From Mangifera indica (taxonomy: Eukaryota > Streptophyta > Magnoliopsida > Sapindales > Anacardiaceae): a stretch of DNA of 64,000 bases. This document shows positions 36,964-48,825 of the stretch, piece after piece. The number at the start of each line of letters is the position of its first letter. Position 1 is the stretch's first letter. Both the position numbers and the translations under genes were made by a program. The stretch spans positions 17,431,639 through 17,495,638 of the forward strand of contig NC_058141.1 in the NCBI RefSeq assembly GCF_011075055.1, read 5' to 3'. Below the pieces are notes generated by a model. It had not been told where the DNA came from. It made no database searches and was given only the letters and a program-made list of their open reading frames with translations.

Positions 36964-39654
36964 TAGCAAATGTTAATGAACAGACTATTTGCTTACAAAT
37001 TATGTTGACAGTATTCCTGGTTTGCAGGTTCATAGACTAGAATTCTGGGCATCATGGCGTCAGGCAAATGCTAGGAAGCATGAAAACTTACAATCAGATG
37101 CATTTCCATGTTTTGGATACGTTTCTATTTTCGAAACTTTCCAAAATTTGTATGAAATGTTTTGGAGGCTTTTCAAAAAAGTGTTTATTTTAAAAAAAAA
37201 ATCATAAAATTGATTAAATACATATATTTTATATTTTTAAACTTGAAGTATCTGTAAATCTCATACTAAATTCATCTCTTCTCCATTCTCAAATATATTA
37301 CTTATCTTCTTTCCGACATATTATATAAATTGATATATATTATTGTTTTTTTCTTAAATATTTATAAGTGTTTATGCAAGAACAATTTATAATAGGTTTT
37401 ATGATTTCATTTTTATAGTATTTTTTCTCTTTATTCTTTTTTTATTATTTATTTTTATCTCATATAAATTTATATATTTTTGTTATAAAAGATTGATATT
37501 TATAAAAAGAACTCTTATACTTTTTTATATTTATAAATTTTTTCACGATTTTATTTTTTATATTTTTTTTGAAAAATACATTTTCATGTTCCTATTTATG
37601 TAGTATTACAATTTTGTACATTTGTTTCGGTGATAGATAAGGTAAATGTACAATCAATCATATGATTTCTCATAGATCACTTGCTTTATCACTGCCAACG
37701 CTTTCTTTACAAACAGCACTACGAGCAGCACTCAGTCTATCAGAGTCTTTTCAGTCACCTGAATTAATGCTTGAAATGGTCAGATCCAGAATCCCATCCA
37801 GCAATACAGACTGCATCTCCTGTTGGTGCATTTATTGTCAACGGGATCAGATTAAACTCCCTGTTAGTGAACATCATTTAAGGGAATATAAAATGAGATT
37901 CCCATCACAAACTCTCCTGTTCACGCATTTGATTTGATGTTAATTATCGTTCAGGCATGCATGACCTTTTGGAACATTGAGCATTAATTTTGCTTCATAT
38001 CAACAACAATAATATATGTAGTTGAACTCGTAGTCTCCTTTTGAAAGGTCCATAATAATCATCATTCCATTTTAGTAACATCCCCAACAGCCCATCTCCA
38101 AGATTATGAATGGACAGTATGCCCATCTTTTTGCAACAGAGCAGCTGATCTCTACCCTTCTTGGAAGCAATTTTCTTTATAATAAATAAAGGCAGCGAGC
38201 ATTTGGGGCCCAATCACCATAATACCTTATCTCCTTGCTCAATTCTTGTTGCTATTTCTGTTGCACCATACACAACACAAACACATGGCCGCACCTCGGT
38301 TAGGAGATTATAATACTATATATATATATATATATATATATTTTAAATACATAAATAGATATATATTTATATGTATTATTATATAATTAAATATTATTTT
38401 ATCTTTAATATAAAATTATTTAATCATATAATGATATATATCAAATATGTATCTATTTATGTATTTAACATAAATACGCATAGTTTTATTGTATTTAAAA
38501 GTACGATCAGCTAAATTAATTATTTGAGTTAAGGATATATATGGTTCAATTTGGTACAATTTGAAAGTTTTTTCAAACCAAACTAATAAAAACAGTTTTG
38601 AAAATCTCTAAACCAAACCAAACTAAACTATACTGAAAATATACGATTTAGTTATGTTTAGAGCATTGTTTGAACATATTAAAATAATTCATTTTTAAAT
38701 ATATATTAATTGACAAAATTAATTGAATTATAATTTTCAAGAACATAATATAACATGTAAAATAAATATGAAATATATATACAATATACATGTTAAAAAA
38801 ATGACAAAATAAATATAAAGCAAACAAGTTATACAGTTAATTGCTTGTTCAAAATTTTTATTAAATATAGTTATATATATATATTTTAAAAAATACAGTT
38901 TATGATTTTAATTCAGTTTGAAAATCACTTAAATTGCAATCCAAACTGAAAACTGTTTTTCAAAAATTTATCAACACAAATCATATCATTTTATAAATCA
39001 AATCAAACAAAATCATAATTTTTAAATAATTCAATCTTATTTTATGATTTAAACCGAATTATGTAAATCTCTAATTTGAGTTTCTCCTTTTTTAGAGTTT
39101 TCTGAGTGTGTTTTCGTGTATATATACTTCAAATCAAGGTTTTTAGATCCAGATCGGAGTAAAAACCTTTTTAAGTATTGGTTTCAGTTGAACCAGTTAG
39201 ACCAACTGATTCGACTGAAATTCTAATTTTATGTAATAACTTAAAAAAATTATGTCTAATTACATATGTTTTACATACTAAATTTTATGTTATACATACT
39301 TTTTACAATTAACAAAATATATGAATTATTGAATAATTGCAGCAATTGAAGTTGTCGTAAAAGGTTGCAAATATAGTCGTGGATGCTACTATCTTGGGAG
39401 CCTACAACAACTAAAGTCCTCTATGCAAGATTTAAACTTGAATCAACAGCGTGAAAGGTTACAACATGAATCAATGGCGATTTAAACTTGTGAAATTGGA
39501 GAAAGCAGTCTCCTGCAACAACTGAAGTCCTACATGCACGAAAAGGAAGAAGAAGAAAAATAAAACTTTTATTTTATATAAAACCTTGAACCGAGAATCG
39601 CCTAAACCGGATTGAACTGCGGTTCAGATGCAAACCGACGGTTTAACCGTGGTG
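36964..39654. other. AT-rich intergenic region
   Basis: No supported gene. A 91-codon frame at 37662-37937 (+) has no recognisable product. The block at about 38530-39070 is rich in AAACCAAA and TTTGGTTT words in both orientations and may be an old inverted-repeat element; its ends are not definable by eye. The stretch leading up to 39655 holds repeated CAACAACTRAAGTCCT words. Confidence 0.4.
38311..38341. repeat. AT dinucleotide microsatellite
   Basis: An uninterrupted TA repeat of about 15 units followed by further AT-rich sequence. Likely length-polymorphic. Confidence 0.85.
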
Positions 39655-42600
39655 CAAACCGATTTCAAACTTAAAACGATTCTGCCTTCTACAGTAATCA
39701 TCTATAGTGTGGGTTCACGATTTGACCGGTCTAGTCTGATTTTCTAATCTTTGCTTCAAATAAAAATATGTATTTAAGGGAGCATAAGAAGAATAAAGGA
39801 ATTATTATATATTTTTCATGCAATAACATTATATATATAATTTTGATGTATAATTAATAATTTACTATTAAATAATTAAATTTTATTTTATTTTTAATTT
39901 TTAGTTATTTAATTGTATATAAATTTATACATGTAACACTAATCATTCTCCTTGTCCGACTTTAATCGTTGTTTTGCACAATGGGAACTCTTGCAACCGT
40001 GCAAGAGTACAGGAGCTTTATTTTTGCAAGGAAATGGTCAAATACCATTCCTAGGACTCTTTCTTAACGAAAGCGTCCTAAACATTAATACTGGAGTCCA
40101 AGTCAAGAGTTATCGTCTCCTTTCTCTTGAACCCATAAGCATCCTTTCTCCTCTCGGTGCAGCTTTCATCATTTATGGACCTCCCTTGTTAGCTCAACCG
40201 ACACAAGCAGTCTTTTTGTTCCGTTGATTAATCAAATTACAACTCCATTAGGAATCAACCTAGGTATAATATGAATGCTTGTTCATTGGCGGTTTTAGTC
40301 TCTCTAAACTGTTGTGCAACAACTTCATTTAACATGATAACGTTGAATGGGAATTCCTTAGGAAGCTCGTCTTCAGTGTCAACCCTTAGATCTTTCATCT
40401 AACGGCTAATGCACATGTTTTTAATCTATCAATACAGATACATATAATCTTCTTTGAGGGGCTGCTTCATGTGTTAATTCCATTCCCATCAAGCATTAAT
40501 AATTTTAGTAGGACTACGATGGCTAGGTTGGAAATTCAATTCCAAATCTCCATCGTTCACTTAAATTACTTGTGATTCGGGCACTTTTTCAGAAATCTGA
40601 AAACTGTTGACCGGGCATATTCTGCTAGTTACAGAGACGAATATCTTGACAAATTGGCCATTAATTTATTAGAAAGCATGCCGAGCCCACCACCCCCTGG
40701 TTCCCGCTATCAGTCTCTTCTAATTAACGAGCAAGTTGACATCGTAAATTATATTCAAGTGGACATTATGATTATCAATTTCACGTCAAAAGTTTCATTT
40801 CACGTGTATTTTCTATTTACCCCATTTGTAATTTGAGCTAAGGTGGCAGTGCACAGTAGTGGCCAGCGCCGGACTATGCCAGCCGTTGCGCAAGATTAGG
40901 TTTCAGCCATAATGGCAACAGAACATGGATGCTTTTAGAAATATAAATTTTTTCTCATTTAAATCTCATAAATACAATTAATTAAATAATTTATCTTCTT
41001 AACTTGCTTATTATGTAGGCCAAAGGACTATTTTCCACTCAAGTTTTAGCTAAATTTTAAAAATGCATTCGTAACTGTTCAAAAATCTAAATACCTATCT
41101 ATAGACTAACTTTTTATAGATAAAAGTAAAATCATTATTTTACTACAGAACACTAAAACCTTAAAAATTAGTGTCATTTTTCCTTAAGTTTTAAAAACTA
41201 ACACTTCATTTCATTTTTAAAGTTTGAAAAATTAACATTTTATTCTTAGAGTTTGTTTCCCTTCTTTCACTACCACTATTTCGGTCGATGATTGACACTT
41301 TTTACCCATCTTTTATATCCGACCACTAAGGACGGCCACCCACCCTACGATAGACGATATTCATCATTCAGATCTGGAAGACAAAACAAAGGACAACTTG
41401 TATCATCTAGATGACACTTCTCACATCTTTCTTTGTTGCGTCTTTCTGATTTAGATAACTTTTCGTTGTTTAAATTTAGATGACGAAGGGTTGTCCTTTG
41501 CTAAAGAAGATTAATAATGAGATTTTCTAAGCCACCGGATATGAAACCTATAAATGGGGGAAAAAGTAAATTTTTTGAAACTTAATTTTAAGGAAAATTA
41601 TTAGTTTTCTAAACTAAGGGGAGAAAATGATATAAATTTTTAAAATTTAGTGATAAAATGATAATTTTACTCTTCTCTTTAACTGAAAATTCTAATAAAA
41701 ATTAATTCATAAGTGAATGTTTGAGTTATTAAACTTTTGCAAGTATATTTTTGAAATTAGACTAAAATTTAGGTGAAAAATAGTACTTGGCCTATTATTT
41801 ATTTTTATTAATAATTTTTATTATCTTCTCTTTCTTGTAGTTATACCTGAAATAAAAAAACCCTAATCCATGTGCTCCAGAGCCAATTTTTTTTTTTTTT
41901 TTTTTTGGGTTTTGGTAAGTTCTTGAGCCAAATTGCCGATATGGACAACTGATCCAATTAATTGTAGGAGCGTTGCTCTTTCATTGGCACTAATGATAAA
42001 CCACATGTAAAGCTTCAACTTCTATCTCCTAGTTGACGTTATTTGACAAAGTCAAACTTTAGCACTCATTTCACAATGGAAAAGTTGAAATTTAGAAAAC
42101 GTGTTGAAATTACATGCACGGTGTTCATATCAAGCTGCCACCGAACGAGGGATATGGGATTAAGAAACCGGGCATGCCTGTAATTACAATGAAATATAAG
42201 GGCATTCTTGGATCAATTGTGTATAAAAAAGTCAAAGGTTCTAATTGTTCGTGTATCATTCTTTCTACCGGAAGTCGTACTGGAAATTGCAAGGCTAAAA
42301 TGTCCTTTAAGTTTTCTTTTTTCGAAACCCTCTTCTTGTTTTTCTATAGAATTCTCTTCAAACAATTTAGGAACTCAAAGGGTCTCCACAGAACTGTGAG
42401 CAATAACTACAGCAAATTTCGAAGGTACAATTCCCTTGCTCACAGATCAGACCTGTCGAATCAAACTTTGATCTTCAATGTCGAAGGAGCTTTATTGAAA
42501 TCCTCTTCATTGTTCCCTTATTTTATGCTCGTGGCCTGTGAAGCTGGAGGTCTTTTCCGGGTTTCTTTTCTACTCGCTTCATATCCATTTATTTGTTTAG

Positions 42601-43740
42601 TTGGTGAAGAGATGGGCTTGAAGATAATGGTGATGATCTGTTTCTTTGGGATTAAACAAGACAGCTTCAGAGTTGGAAAGGCCGTTCTGCCAAAGTTCTT
42701 CTTGGAAAATGTTGGGTTGGAAATCTTTGAGGTGGTGAAAAGAGGAGGCAAAAAGGTGGGCTTTAGTAATATACCTACAGTAATGATTGACAGTTTCTTG
42801 AGAGATTATTTGGAGATTGATGTCGTAGTTGGACGAGAGCTAAAGGTCCTGTGTGGGTACTTTGTTGGACTTATGGAAGAAAGAAAGAAAGACAAGCTTG
42901 TTTTAAAGGAAATATTAGGGCAGGAGAACAACAGTGATGTTATCGGCGTTACTTGCTTCAACAAATCCCTTGATGAACAGAAGTTGTTCGTTCAGTGTAA
43001 GGTGAGTACCTTTTTATCTATCTTTTCGGAAATTTATCCACTTGTTTCCGTACATGAAGTCAACAAGGTCCTTATCTTATATAGATTGAAAACTTTACTT
43101 TTACAAAACGACAACGAAGAATTGTTTTTTGTGCCAACTACTTTTAAGAATCTACTTTCTGATGCTTTTGTAGCTGGCAACAGCTACCAAGAGATAAATA
43201 ACCAAAACCGCTTGTTTTCCATGATGGTAGACTGGCTTTTAGACCAACCTCTTTGGCTACGGTCGCCATGTTTATGTGGGTTCCATTTGGTATTGTTCTT
43301 GCTATCTTCAGGGCTCTTGTTACCTTAACTCGTCCGTTTAATATTTCCATCCCCACATTAGGCTTTTCAGGGTTGTCCCTTTCTGTATACCAGCCGAATA
43401 CTTCCCACTCATTGCCCAACACCAACTCAAGGCATCTCCTTTATGTTTGCAATCATAGAACATTACTAGACCCTTTATTTCTATCTTTTACATTGAAGAA
43501 AAATTTTACAGCAGTCACATACAGTCTGAGCAGAATGTCAGAGATCTTAGCACCGATCAAAACTGTCCGACTAACAAGAAACCGGGATCAAGATGCAAAA
43601 ATTATGGACAGGCTATTAACACAAGGGGACCTAGTGGTTTGCCCAGAAGGAACCACATGCAGAGAACCATATCTCTTAAGATTTAGCCAATTGTTTGCAG
43701 AGATGAGTGATAACATAGTTCCTGTGGCTTGCAACAGTCA
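39655..43740. repeat. Tandem duplication unit A (about 4.1 kb)
   Basis: Starts at CAAACCGATTTCAAACTTAA and matches unit B (43778-47884) throughout, including non-coding DNA, a transposon and a GPAT-like gene. Two short frames at its left side, 40575-40836 (+) and about 40255-40400 (-), are open here but are interrupted by single-base indels in unit B. They look like relics rather than genes. Unit A stops abruptly inside the acyltransferase gene, at AACAGTCAT. Confidence 0.92.
41016..41794. mobile_element. Inverted-repeat transposon, copy in unit A (779 bp)
   Basis: The left end TAGGCCAAAGGACTATTTTC and the reverse complement of the right end, TAGGCCAAGTACTATTTTTC, form a terminal inverted repeat that continues through (C)AAGTTTTAG-like sequence for about 40 bp. 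The interior is non-coding. The same element sits at the same place in unit B, so the insertion came before the duplication. A long TIR without a coding region fits a non-autonomous Mutator-like or similar element, but the superfamily is not established. Confidence 0.75.
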
Positions 43741-43753
43741 TTTTTATACATGA
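42300..43753 (+). pseudogene. GPAT2/3-like acyltransferase, copy A, truncated and with a nonsense codon
   Basis: Exon 1 (42300-43001, 234 codons, start MSFKFSFF) encodes the HAD-like N-terminal half of a land-plant glycerol-3-phosphate acyltransferase. The phosphatase motif is degenerate (FNVEGALL), as in the GPAT2/GPAT3 branch. The acyltransferase half follows from about 43172. It reads WQQLPRDK, then TAA (43199-43201), then PKPLVFHDGRLAF, so the tyrosine of the family motif is a stop. Downstream, NHRTLLDP (acyltransferase block I) and GDLVVCPEGTTCREP (block III) are present. After VACNSH the gene is cut and the frame ends three codons later, in filler DNA (HFYT-stop). About 130 C-terminal residues present in copy B are missing. 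This copy cannot encode a full enzyme. Confidence 0.85.
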
Positions 43754-43775
43754 GCTTTAAGAAGCCAAAAGGGGG
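43739..43775. repeat. Filler sequence at the duplication junction
   Basis: These 37 bases, reading from CATTTTTATACATGAGCTTT to AAGAAGCCAAAAGGGGG, separate unit A from unit B. Apart from one extra A they match 56875-56910, inside intron 1 of the DEAH-box helicase gene. Neither the end of unit A nor the start of unit B explains them. Confidence 0.9.
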
Positions 43776-43777
43776 AC

Positions 43778-46700
43778 CAAACCGATTTCAAACTTAAAAC
43801 GATTCTGCCTTCTACAATAATCGTCTATAATGCGGGTTCACGGTTTGATTGGTTTGACCGACTGGTCTAGTTTGATTTTTTAATCTTTGCTTCAAATAAA
43901 AATATGTAATTAAGGGAGCAGAAGAAAAATAAAGAAATTATTATATATTTTTCATGCAATAATATTATTTACATAATTTTATGTATAAATAACAATTTAC
44001 CACTAAATAATTATATTTAATTTTATTTTTAATTTTTAATTTTTAATTATTTAATTGTATATAAATTTATACCTATAACACTAATCATTCTCCTTGTCCG
44101 ACTTGAATCGTTGTTTTGCATAATAGGAACTCTCGCAACCGTGCAAGAGTACAGGAGCTTTATTTTTGCAAGGAAATGGTCAAATACCATTCCTAGGACT
44201 CTTTCTTAACGAAAGCGTCAAAACATTAATACTGGAGTCCAAGTCAAGAGTTATCGTCTCCTTTCTCTTGAACCCAGAAGCATCCTTCCTCCTCTCGGTG
44301 CAGCTTTCATCATTTATGGACCTCCCTTGTTAGCTCAACCGACACTAGCAGTCTTTTTGTTCCGTTGATTAATCAAATTACAACTCCATTAGGAATCAAC
44401 CAAGGTATAATATGAATGCTTGTTCATTGGCGGTTTTAGTCTCTCTAAACTGTTGTGCAACAACTTTATTTAACACGATACGTTGAATGGGAATTCCTTA
44501 GGAAGCTCGTCTTCAGTGTCAACCCTTAGATCTTTCATCTAACGGCTAATGCACATGTTTTTAATCTATCAATACAGATACATATAATTTTCTTTGAGGG
44601 GCTGCTTCATGTATTAATTCCATTCCCATCAAGCATTAATAATTTTAGTGGGACTACGATGGCTACGTTGGAAATTCAATTCCAAATCTCCATCATTCAC
44701 TCAAATTACTTGTGATTCGGGCAATTTTTCAGAAATCTGAAAAACTGATGACCGGGAATATTCTGCTAGTTACAGAGACGAATATCTTGACAAATTGGCC
44801 ATTAATTTATTAGAAAGCATGCCGAGCCCACCACCCCCTGGTTCCCGCTATCAGTCTCTTCTAATTAACGAGCAAGTTGACATCGTAAATTATATTCAAG
44901 TGGACATTATGATTATCAATTTCACATCAAAAGTTTCATTTCACGTGTATTTTGTATTTACCCCATTTGTAATTTGAGCTAAGGTGGCAGTGCACAGTAG
45001 TGGCCAGCGCCGGACTATGCCAGCCGTTGCGCAAGATTAGGTTTCAGCCATAATGGCAACAGAACATGGATGCTTTTAGAAATATAAATTTTTTCTCATT
45101 TAAATCTCATAAATACAATTAATTAAATAATTTATCTCCTTAACTTGCTTATTTTGTAGGCCAAAGGACTATTTTCCACTTAAGTTTTAGCTAAATTTTA
45201 AAAATACATTTGTAACAGTTTAAAAACCTAAATATCTATCTATGGACTAACTTTTTATAGATAAAAATAAAATCGTTATTTTACTGCAAAACACTAAAAC
45301 CTTAAAAATTAGTGTCATTTTTTCTTAAGTTTTAAAAACTAACACTTTATTTCATTTTCAAAGTTTGAAAAATTAACATTTTATTCCTAGAATTTGTTTC
45401 CCTTCTTTGACTACCACTATTTCGGTCGACGATTGACACATTTTACCCATCTATATCCGACCACTAAGGATGGCCACCCACCCTACGATAGACGATATTC
45501 ATCATTCGGATCTAGAAGATAAGACAAAGGACAACTTGTGTCATCTAGATGACACTTCTCACATCTTTCTTTGTTGCGTTTTTCTGATTTAGATAACTTT
45601 TCGTTGTTTAAATTCAGATGACGAAGGGTTGTCCTTTGTTAGAGAAGATTAATAATGAGATTTTCTAAGCCATCGGATATGAAACCTAGAAATGGGAGAA
45701 AAAGTAAATTTTTTGAAGCTTAATTTTAAGGAAAATTATTAGTTTTCTAAACTAAGAAGACAAAATGATATAAATTTTTAAAGTTTAATGATAAAATGAT
45801 AATTTCACTCTTGTCTTTAACTGAAAATTTTAACAGAAATTAGTTCATAAGTAAATGCTTGAGTTTTTAAACTTTTACAAGTGTATTTTTGATATTAGAC
45901 TAAAACTTAGATGAAAAATAACCTTTGGCCTATTATTTATTTTTATTAATAATTTTTATTATCTTCTCTTTCTTGTAGTTATACATGAAATAAAAAAACT
46001 CTAATCGATGTCCTCTAGAGCCAAATTTTTTTTTTTTTTTTTTGGTCTTGGTAAGTTCTTGAGCCATATTGCCGATATGGACAACTGATCCAATTAATTG
46101 TAGGAGCGTTGCTCTTTCATTGGCACTAATGATAAACCACATGTAAAGCTTCAACTTCTATCTCCTAGTTGACGTTATTTGGCAAAGTCAAACTTTAGCA
46201 CTCATTTCACAATGAAAAAGTTGAAATTTAGAAAACGTGTAGAAATTATATGCACGATGTTCATATCAAGCTGCCACAGAACGAGGGATATGGGATTAAG
46301 AAACCGGGCATGCCTGTAATGACAATGAAGTATAAGGGCATTCTTGGATCAATAGTGAACAAAAAAGGCAAAGGTTCTAATTGTTCGTGTATCATTCTTT
46401 CTACCGGAATCGTACTGGAAATTGCAAGGCTAAAATGTCCTTTAAGTTTTCTTTTTTCGAAACCCTCTTCTTGTTTTTCTATAGAATTCTCTTCAAACAA
46501 TTTAGGAACTCAAAGGGTCTCCACAGAACCGTGAGCAATAACTACAGCAAATTTCGAAGGTACAATTCCCTTGCTCACAGATCAGACCTGTCGAATCAAA
46601 CTTTGATCTTCAATGTCGAAGGAGCTTTATTGAAATCCTCTTCATTGTTCCCTTATTTTATGCTCGTGGCCTGTGAAGCTGGAGGTCTTTTCCGGGCTTC

Positions 46701-47884
46701 TATTCTACTCGCTTCATATCCATTTATTTGTTTAGTTGGTGAAGAGATGGGCTTGAAGATAATGGTGATGATCTGTTTCTTTGGGATTAAACAAGACAGC
46801 TTCAGAGTTGGAAAGGCCGTTCTGCCAAAGTTCTTCTTGGATAATGTTGGGTTGGAAATCTTTGAGGTGGTGAAAAGAGGAGGCAAAAAGGTGGGCTTTA
46901 GTAATATACCTACAGTAATGATTGACAGTTTCTTGAGAGATTATTTGGAGATTGATGTCGTAGTTGGACGAGAGCTAAAGGTCCTGTGTGGGTACTTTGT
47001 TGGACTTATGGAAGAAAGAAAGAAAGACAAGCTTGTTTTAAAGGAAATATTAGGGCAGGAGAACAACAGTGATGTTATCGGCATTACTTGCTTCGACAAA
47101 TCCCTTGATGAACAGAAGTTGTCCGTTCAGTGTAAGGTGAGTACCTTTTTATCTATCTTTTTGGAAATTTATCCACTTGTTTCCGTACATGAAGTCAACA
47201 AGTCAACAAGGTCCTTATCTTATATAGACTGAAAACTTTACTTTTACAAAACGACAACGAAGAATTGTTTTTTGTGCCAACTACTTTTAAGAATCTACTT
47301 TCTGATGCTTTTGTAGCTGGCAACAGCTACCAAGAGATAAATAACCAAAACCGCTTGTTTTCCATGATGGTAGACTGGCTTTTAGACCAACCTCTTTGGC
47401 TACGGTCGCCATGTTTATGTGGGTTCCATTTGGTATTGTTCTTGCTATCTTCAGGGCTCTTGTTACCTTAACTCTTCCGTTTAATATTTCCATCCCCACA
47501 TTAGGCTTTTCAGGGTTGTCCCTTTCCGTATACCAGCCGAATACTTCCCACTCATTGCCCAACACCAACTCAAGGCATCTCCTTTATGTTTGCAATCATA
47601 GAACATTACTAGACCCTTTATATCTATCTTTTACATTGAAGAAAAATTTTACAGCAGTCACATACAGTCTGAGCAGAATGTCAGAGATCTTAGCACCGAT
47701 CAAAACTGTCCGACTAACAAGAAACCGGGATCAAGATGCAAAAATTATGGAAAGGCTATTAAAACAAGGGGACCTAGTGGTTTTCCCAGAAGGAACCACA
47801 TGCAGAGAACCATATCTCTTAAGATTTAGTCCATTGTTTGCAGAGATGAGTGATAACATAGTTCCTGTGGCTTGTAACAGTCAT
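43778..47884. repeat. Tandem duplication unit B (about 4.1 kb)
   Basis: Aligns with unit A from CAAACCGATTTCAAAC to AACAGTCAT. Non-coding parts show many substitutions relative to unit A, whereas the GPAT exon 1 differs at only about seven positions by eye. In unit B the acyltransferase gene continues past the end of the duplicated segment to its natural stop at 48166. Unit B is therefore the locus that kept its original right flank. Confidence 0.92.
45157..45932. mobile_element. Inverted-repeat transposon, copy in unit B (776 bp)
   Basis: Counterpart of 41016-41794. The left end is TAGGCCAAAGGACTATTTTC; the right end, reverse-complemented, begins TAGGCCAAAGGTTATTTTTC. No coding region. Numerous substitutions separate it from the unit A copy. 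Confidence 0.75.
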
Positions 47885-48166
47885 GTTACAATGTTTTATG
47901 GAACAACTGCAAGTGGGCTTAAGTGCCTTGATCCTCTTTTCTTTATCTTGAACCCATCACCAAGTTACACCATCCGGTTTCTTGATTGTGTATCCGGGAT
48001 TTCCAAGTCTGTCAATGATGAAAAATCAAGATTCGATGTGGCCAACCATGTACAAAGTGAGCTAGCCAATGCATTAGGCTTTGAACCTACCAAGCTTACG
48101 AGGAGAGATAAGTACCAAATTTTGGCAGGCAACGATGGGATAGCTTGCACGAGTAAAAAACCCTAA
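46435..48166 (+). pseudogene. GPAT2/3-like acyltransferase, copy B, full length but with an internal stop
   Basis: Exon 1 (46435-47136) begins MSFKFSFF and carries a degenerate HAD motif (FNVEGALLKS), like GPAT2/GPAT3. The second part, from about 47315 to 48166, carries NHRTLLDP, SEILAPIKTVRLTR, GDLVVFPEGTTCREP, HVTMFYGTTASG and the C-terminal DKYQILAGNDG. These are the conserved blocks of sn-glycerol-3-phosphate acyltransferases, which make lysophosphatidic acid for surface and other lipids at the ER or mitochondria. The conserved DKYPKPL motif reads DK-stop-PKPL here (TAA 47342-47344). I found no GT-AG intron that removes this codon and keeps both halves in frame. The middle region (47137-47315) also fits the family poorly. 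It is probably a pseudogene, although the other motifs are intact. Sequencing error is unlikely because copy A has the same codon. Confidence 0.75.
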
Positions 48167-48345
48167 GTCCATAGCGTGCCATGCTAAATTTCTCACCCAG
48201 CCATGTTGTAATGTGACTTGTATCAAATCTCAACTATCGTATACATGGTCTTCATTTTACCCCTTTGTTTCTTTTAGGTAATTAGGCATAAACAACATGA
48301 TACATTTTTCTTCTGTAATATGTGATTCCCAGTTGAAAACTTATA

Positions 48346-48825
48346 GGGACGTTTGATTTGGGTAATGTTTTATTATCAAAATAAAAAGATTATCTTAAAG
48401 ATAGATTACTTAAAATATTACTTGGTATAAGTGATTACTATATTTGATAAAATTTGATAGGTATAAATAATTATTGTTTTTGGTTAAAGGTAATAAAAGA
48501 TTACTAGTAAATTATTTTACTTAAATGTCCTTGAATATAATTATTTTTAAATATTTTTTATATTATTTATCATATTAATTAAAAATAAATTTATTTTTAT
48601 TTCAAAAAATTAATAAATAATAATATAATTATAATAAAATCAAGATTGTCTTGATAATCTTTAAATACCTAAGGTGAATGTGATAATCAGATTATCACTT
48701 ATGTTACCTGTCACGTCAGCATTAGTAATAGAAAATTACTGTAATATTTTATTACTGATAAACCAAACAAAGGAATAAAAAATAGATTACCAAAGTAATC
48801 TTCAATAACTTGAACCAAACACCCC
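48346..48825. mobile_element. MITE, copy 2 (about 480 bp)
   Basis: Second copy of the element at 27252-27732, in the same orientation and almost the same length. The left end reads GGGACGTTTGATTTGGGTAA; the right end, reverse-complemented, reads GGGGTGTTTGGTTCAAGTTA. It lies about 180 bp downstream of the stop codon of GPAT copy B and may be within or close to its 3' UTR. Confidence 0.8.

Noticed and set aside
37662..37937. 91-codon plus-strand frame
   Set aside because: Not recognised, in AT-rich DNA with no supporting signals. Kept only as a remark in the intergenic entry.
42518..42751. Antisense frames through the GPAT copies (also 43144-43425, 46653-46886, 47287-47568)
   Set aside because: They mirror coding sequence on the other strand, recur in both copies only because the DNA is duplicated, and give no recognisable protein.
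44795..44977. 60-codon frame present in both duplication units (also 40654-40836)
   Set aside because: It recurs because of the duplication. The frame extends upstream in unit A but is broken by a one-base indel in unit B, and the product is not recognised. It is noted under unit A as a relic.
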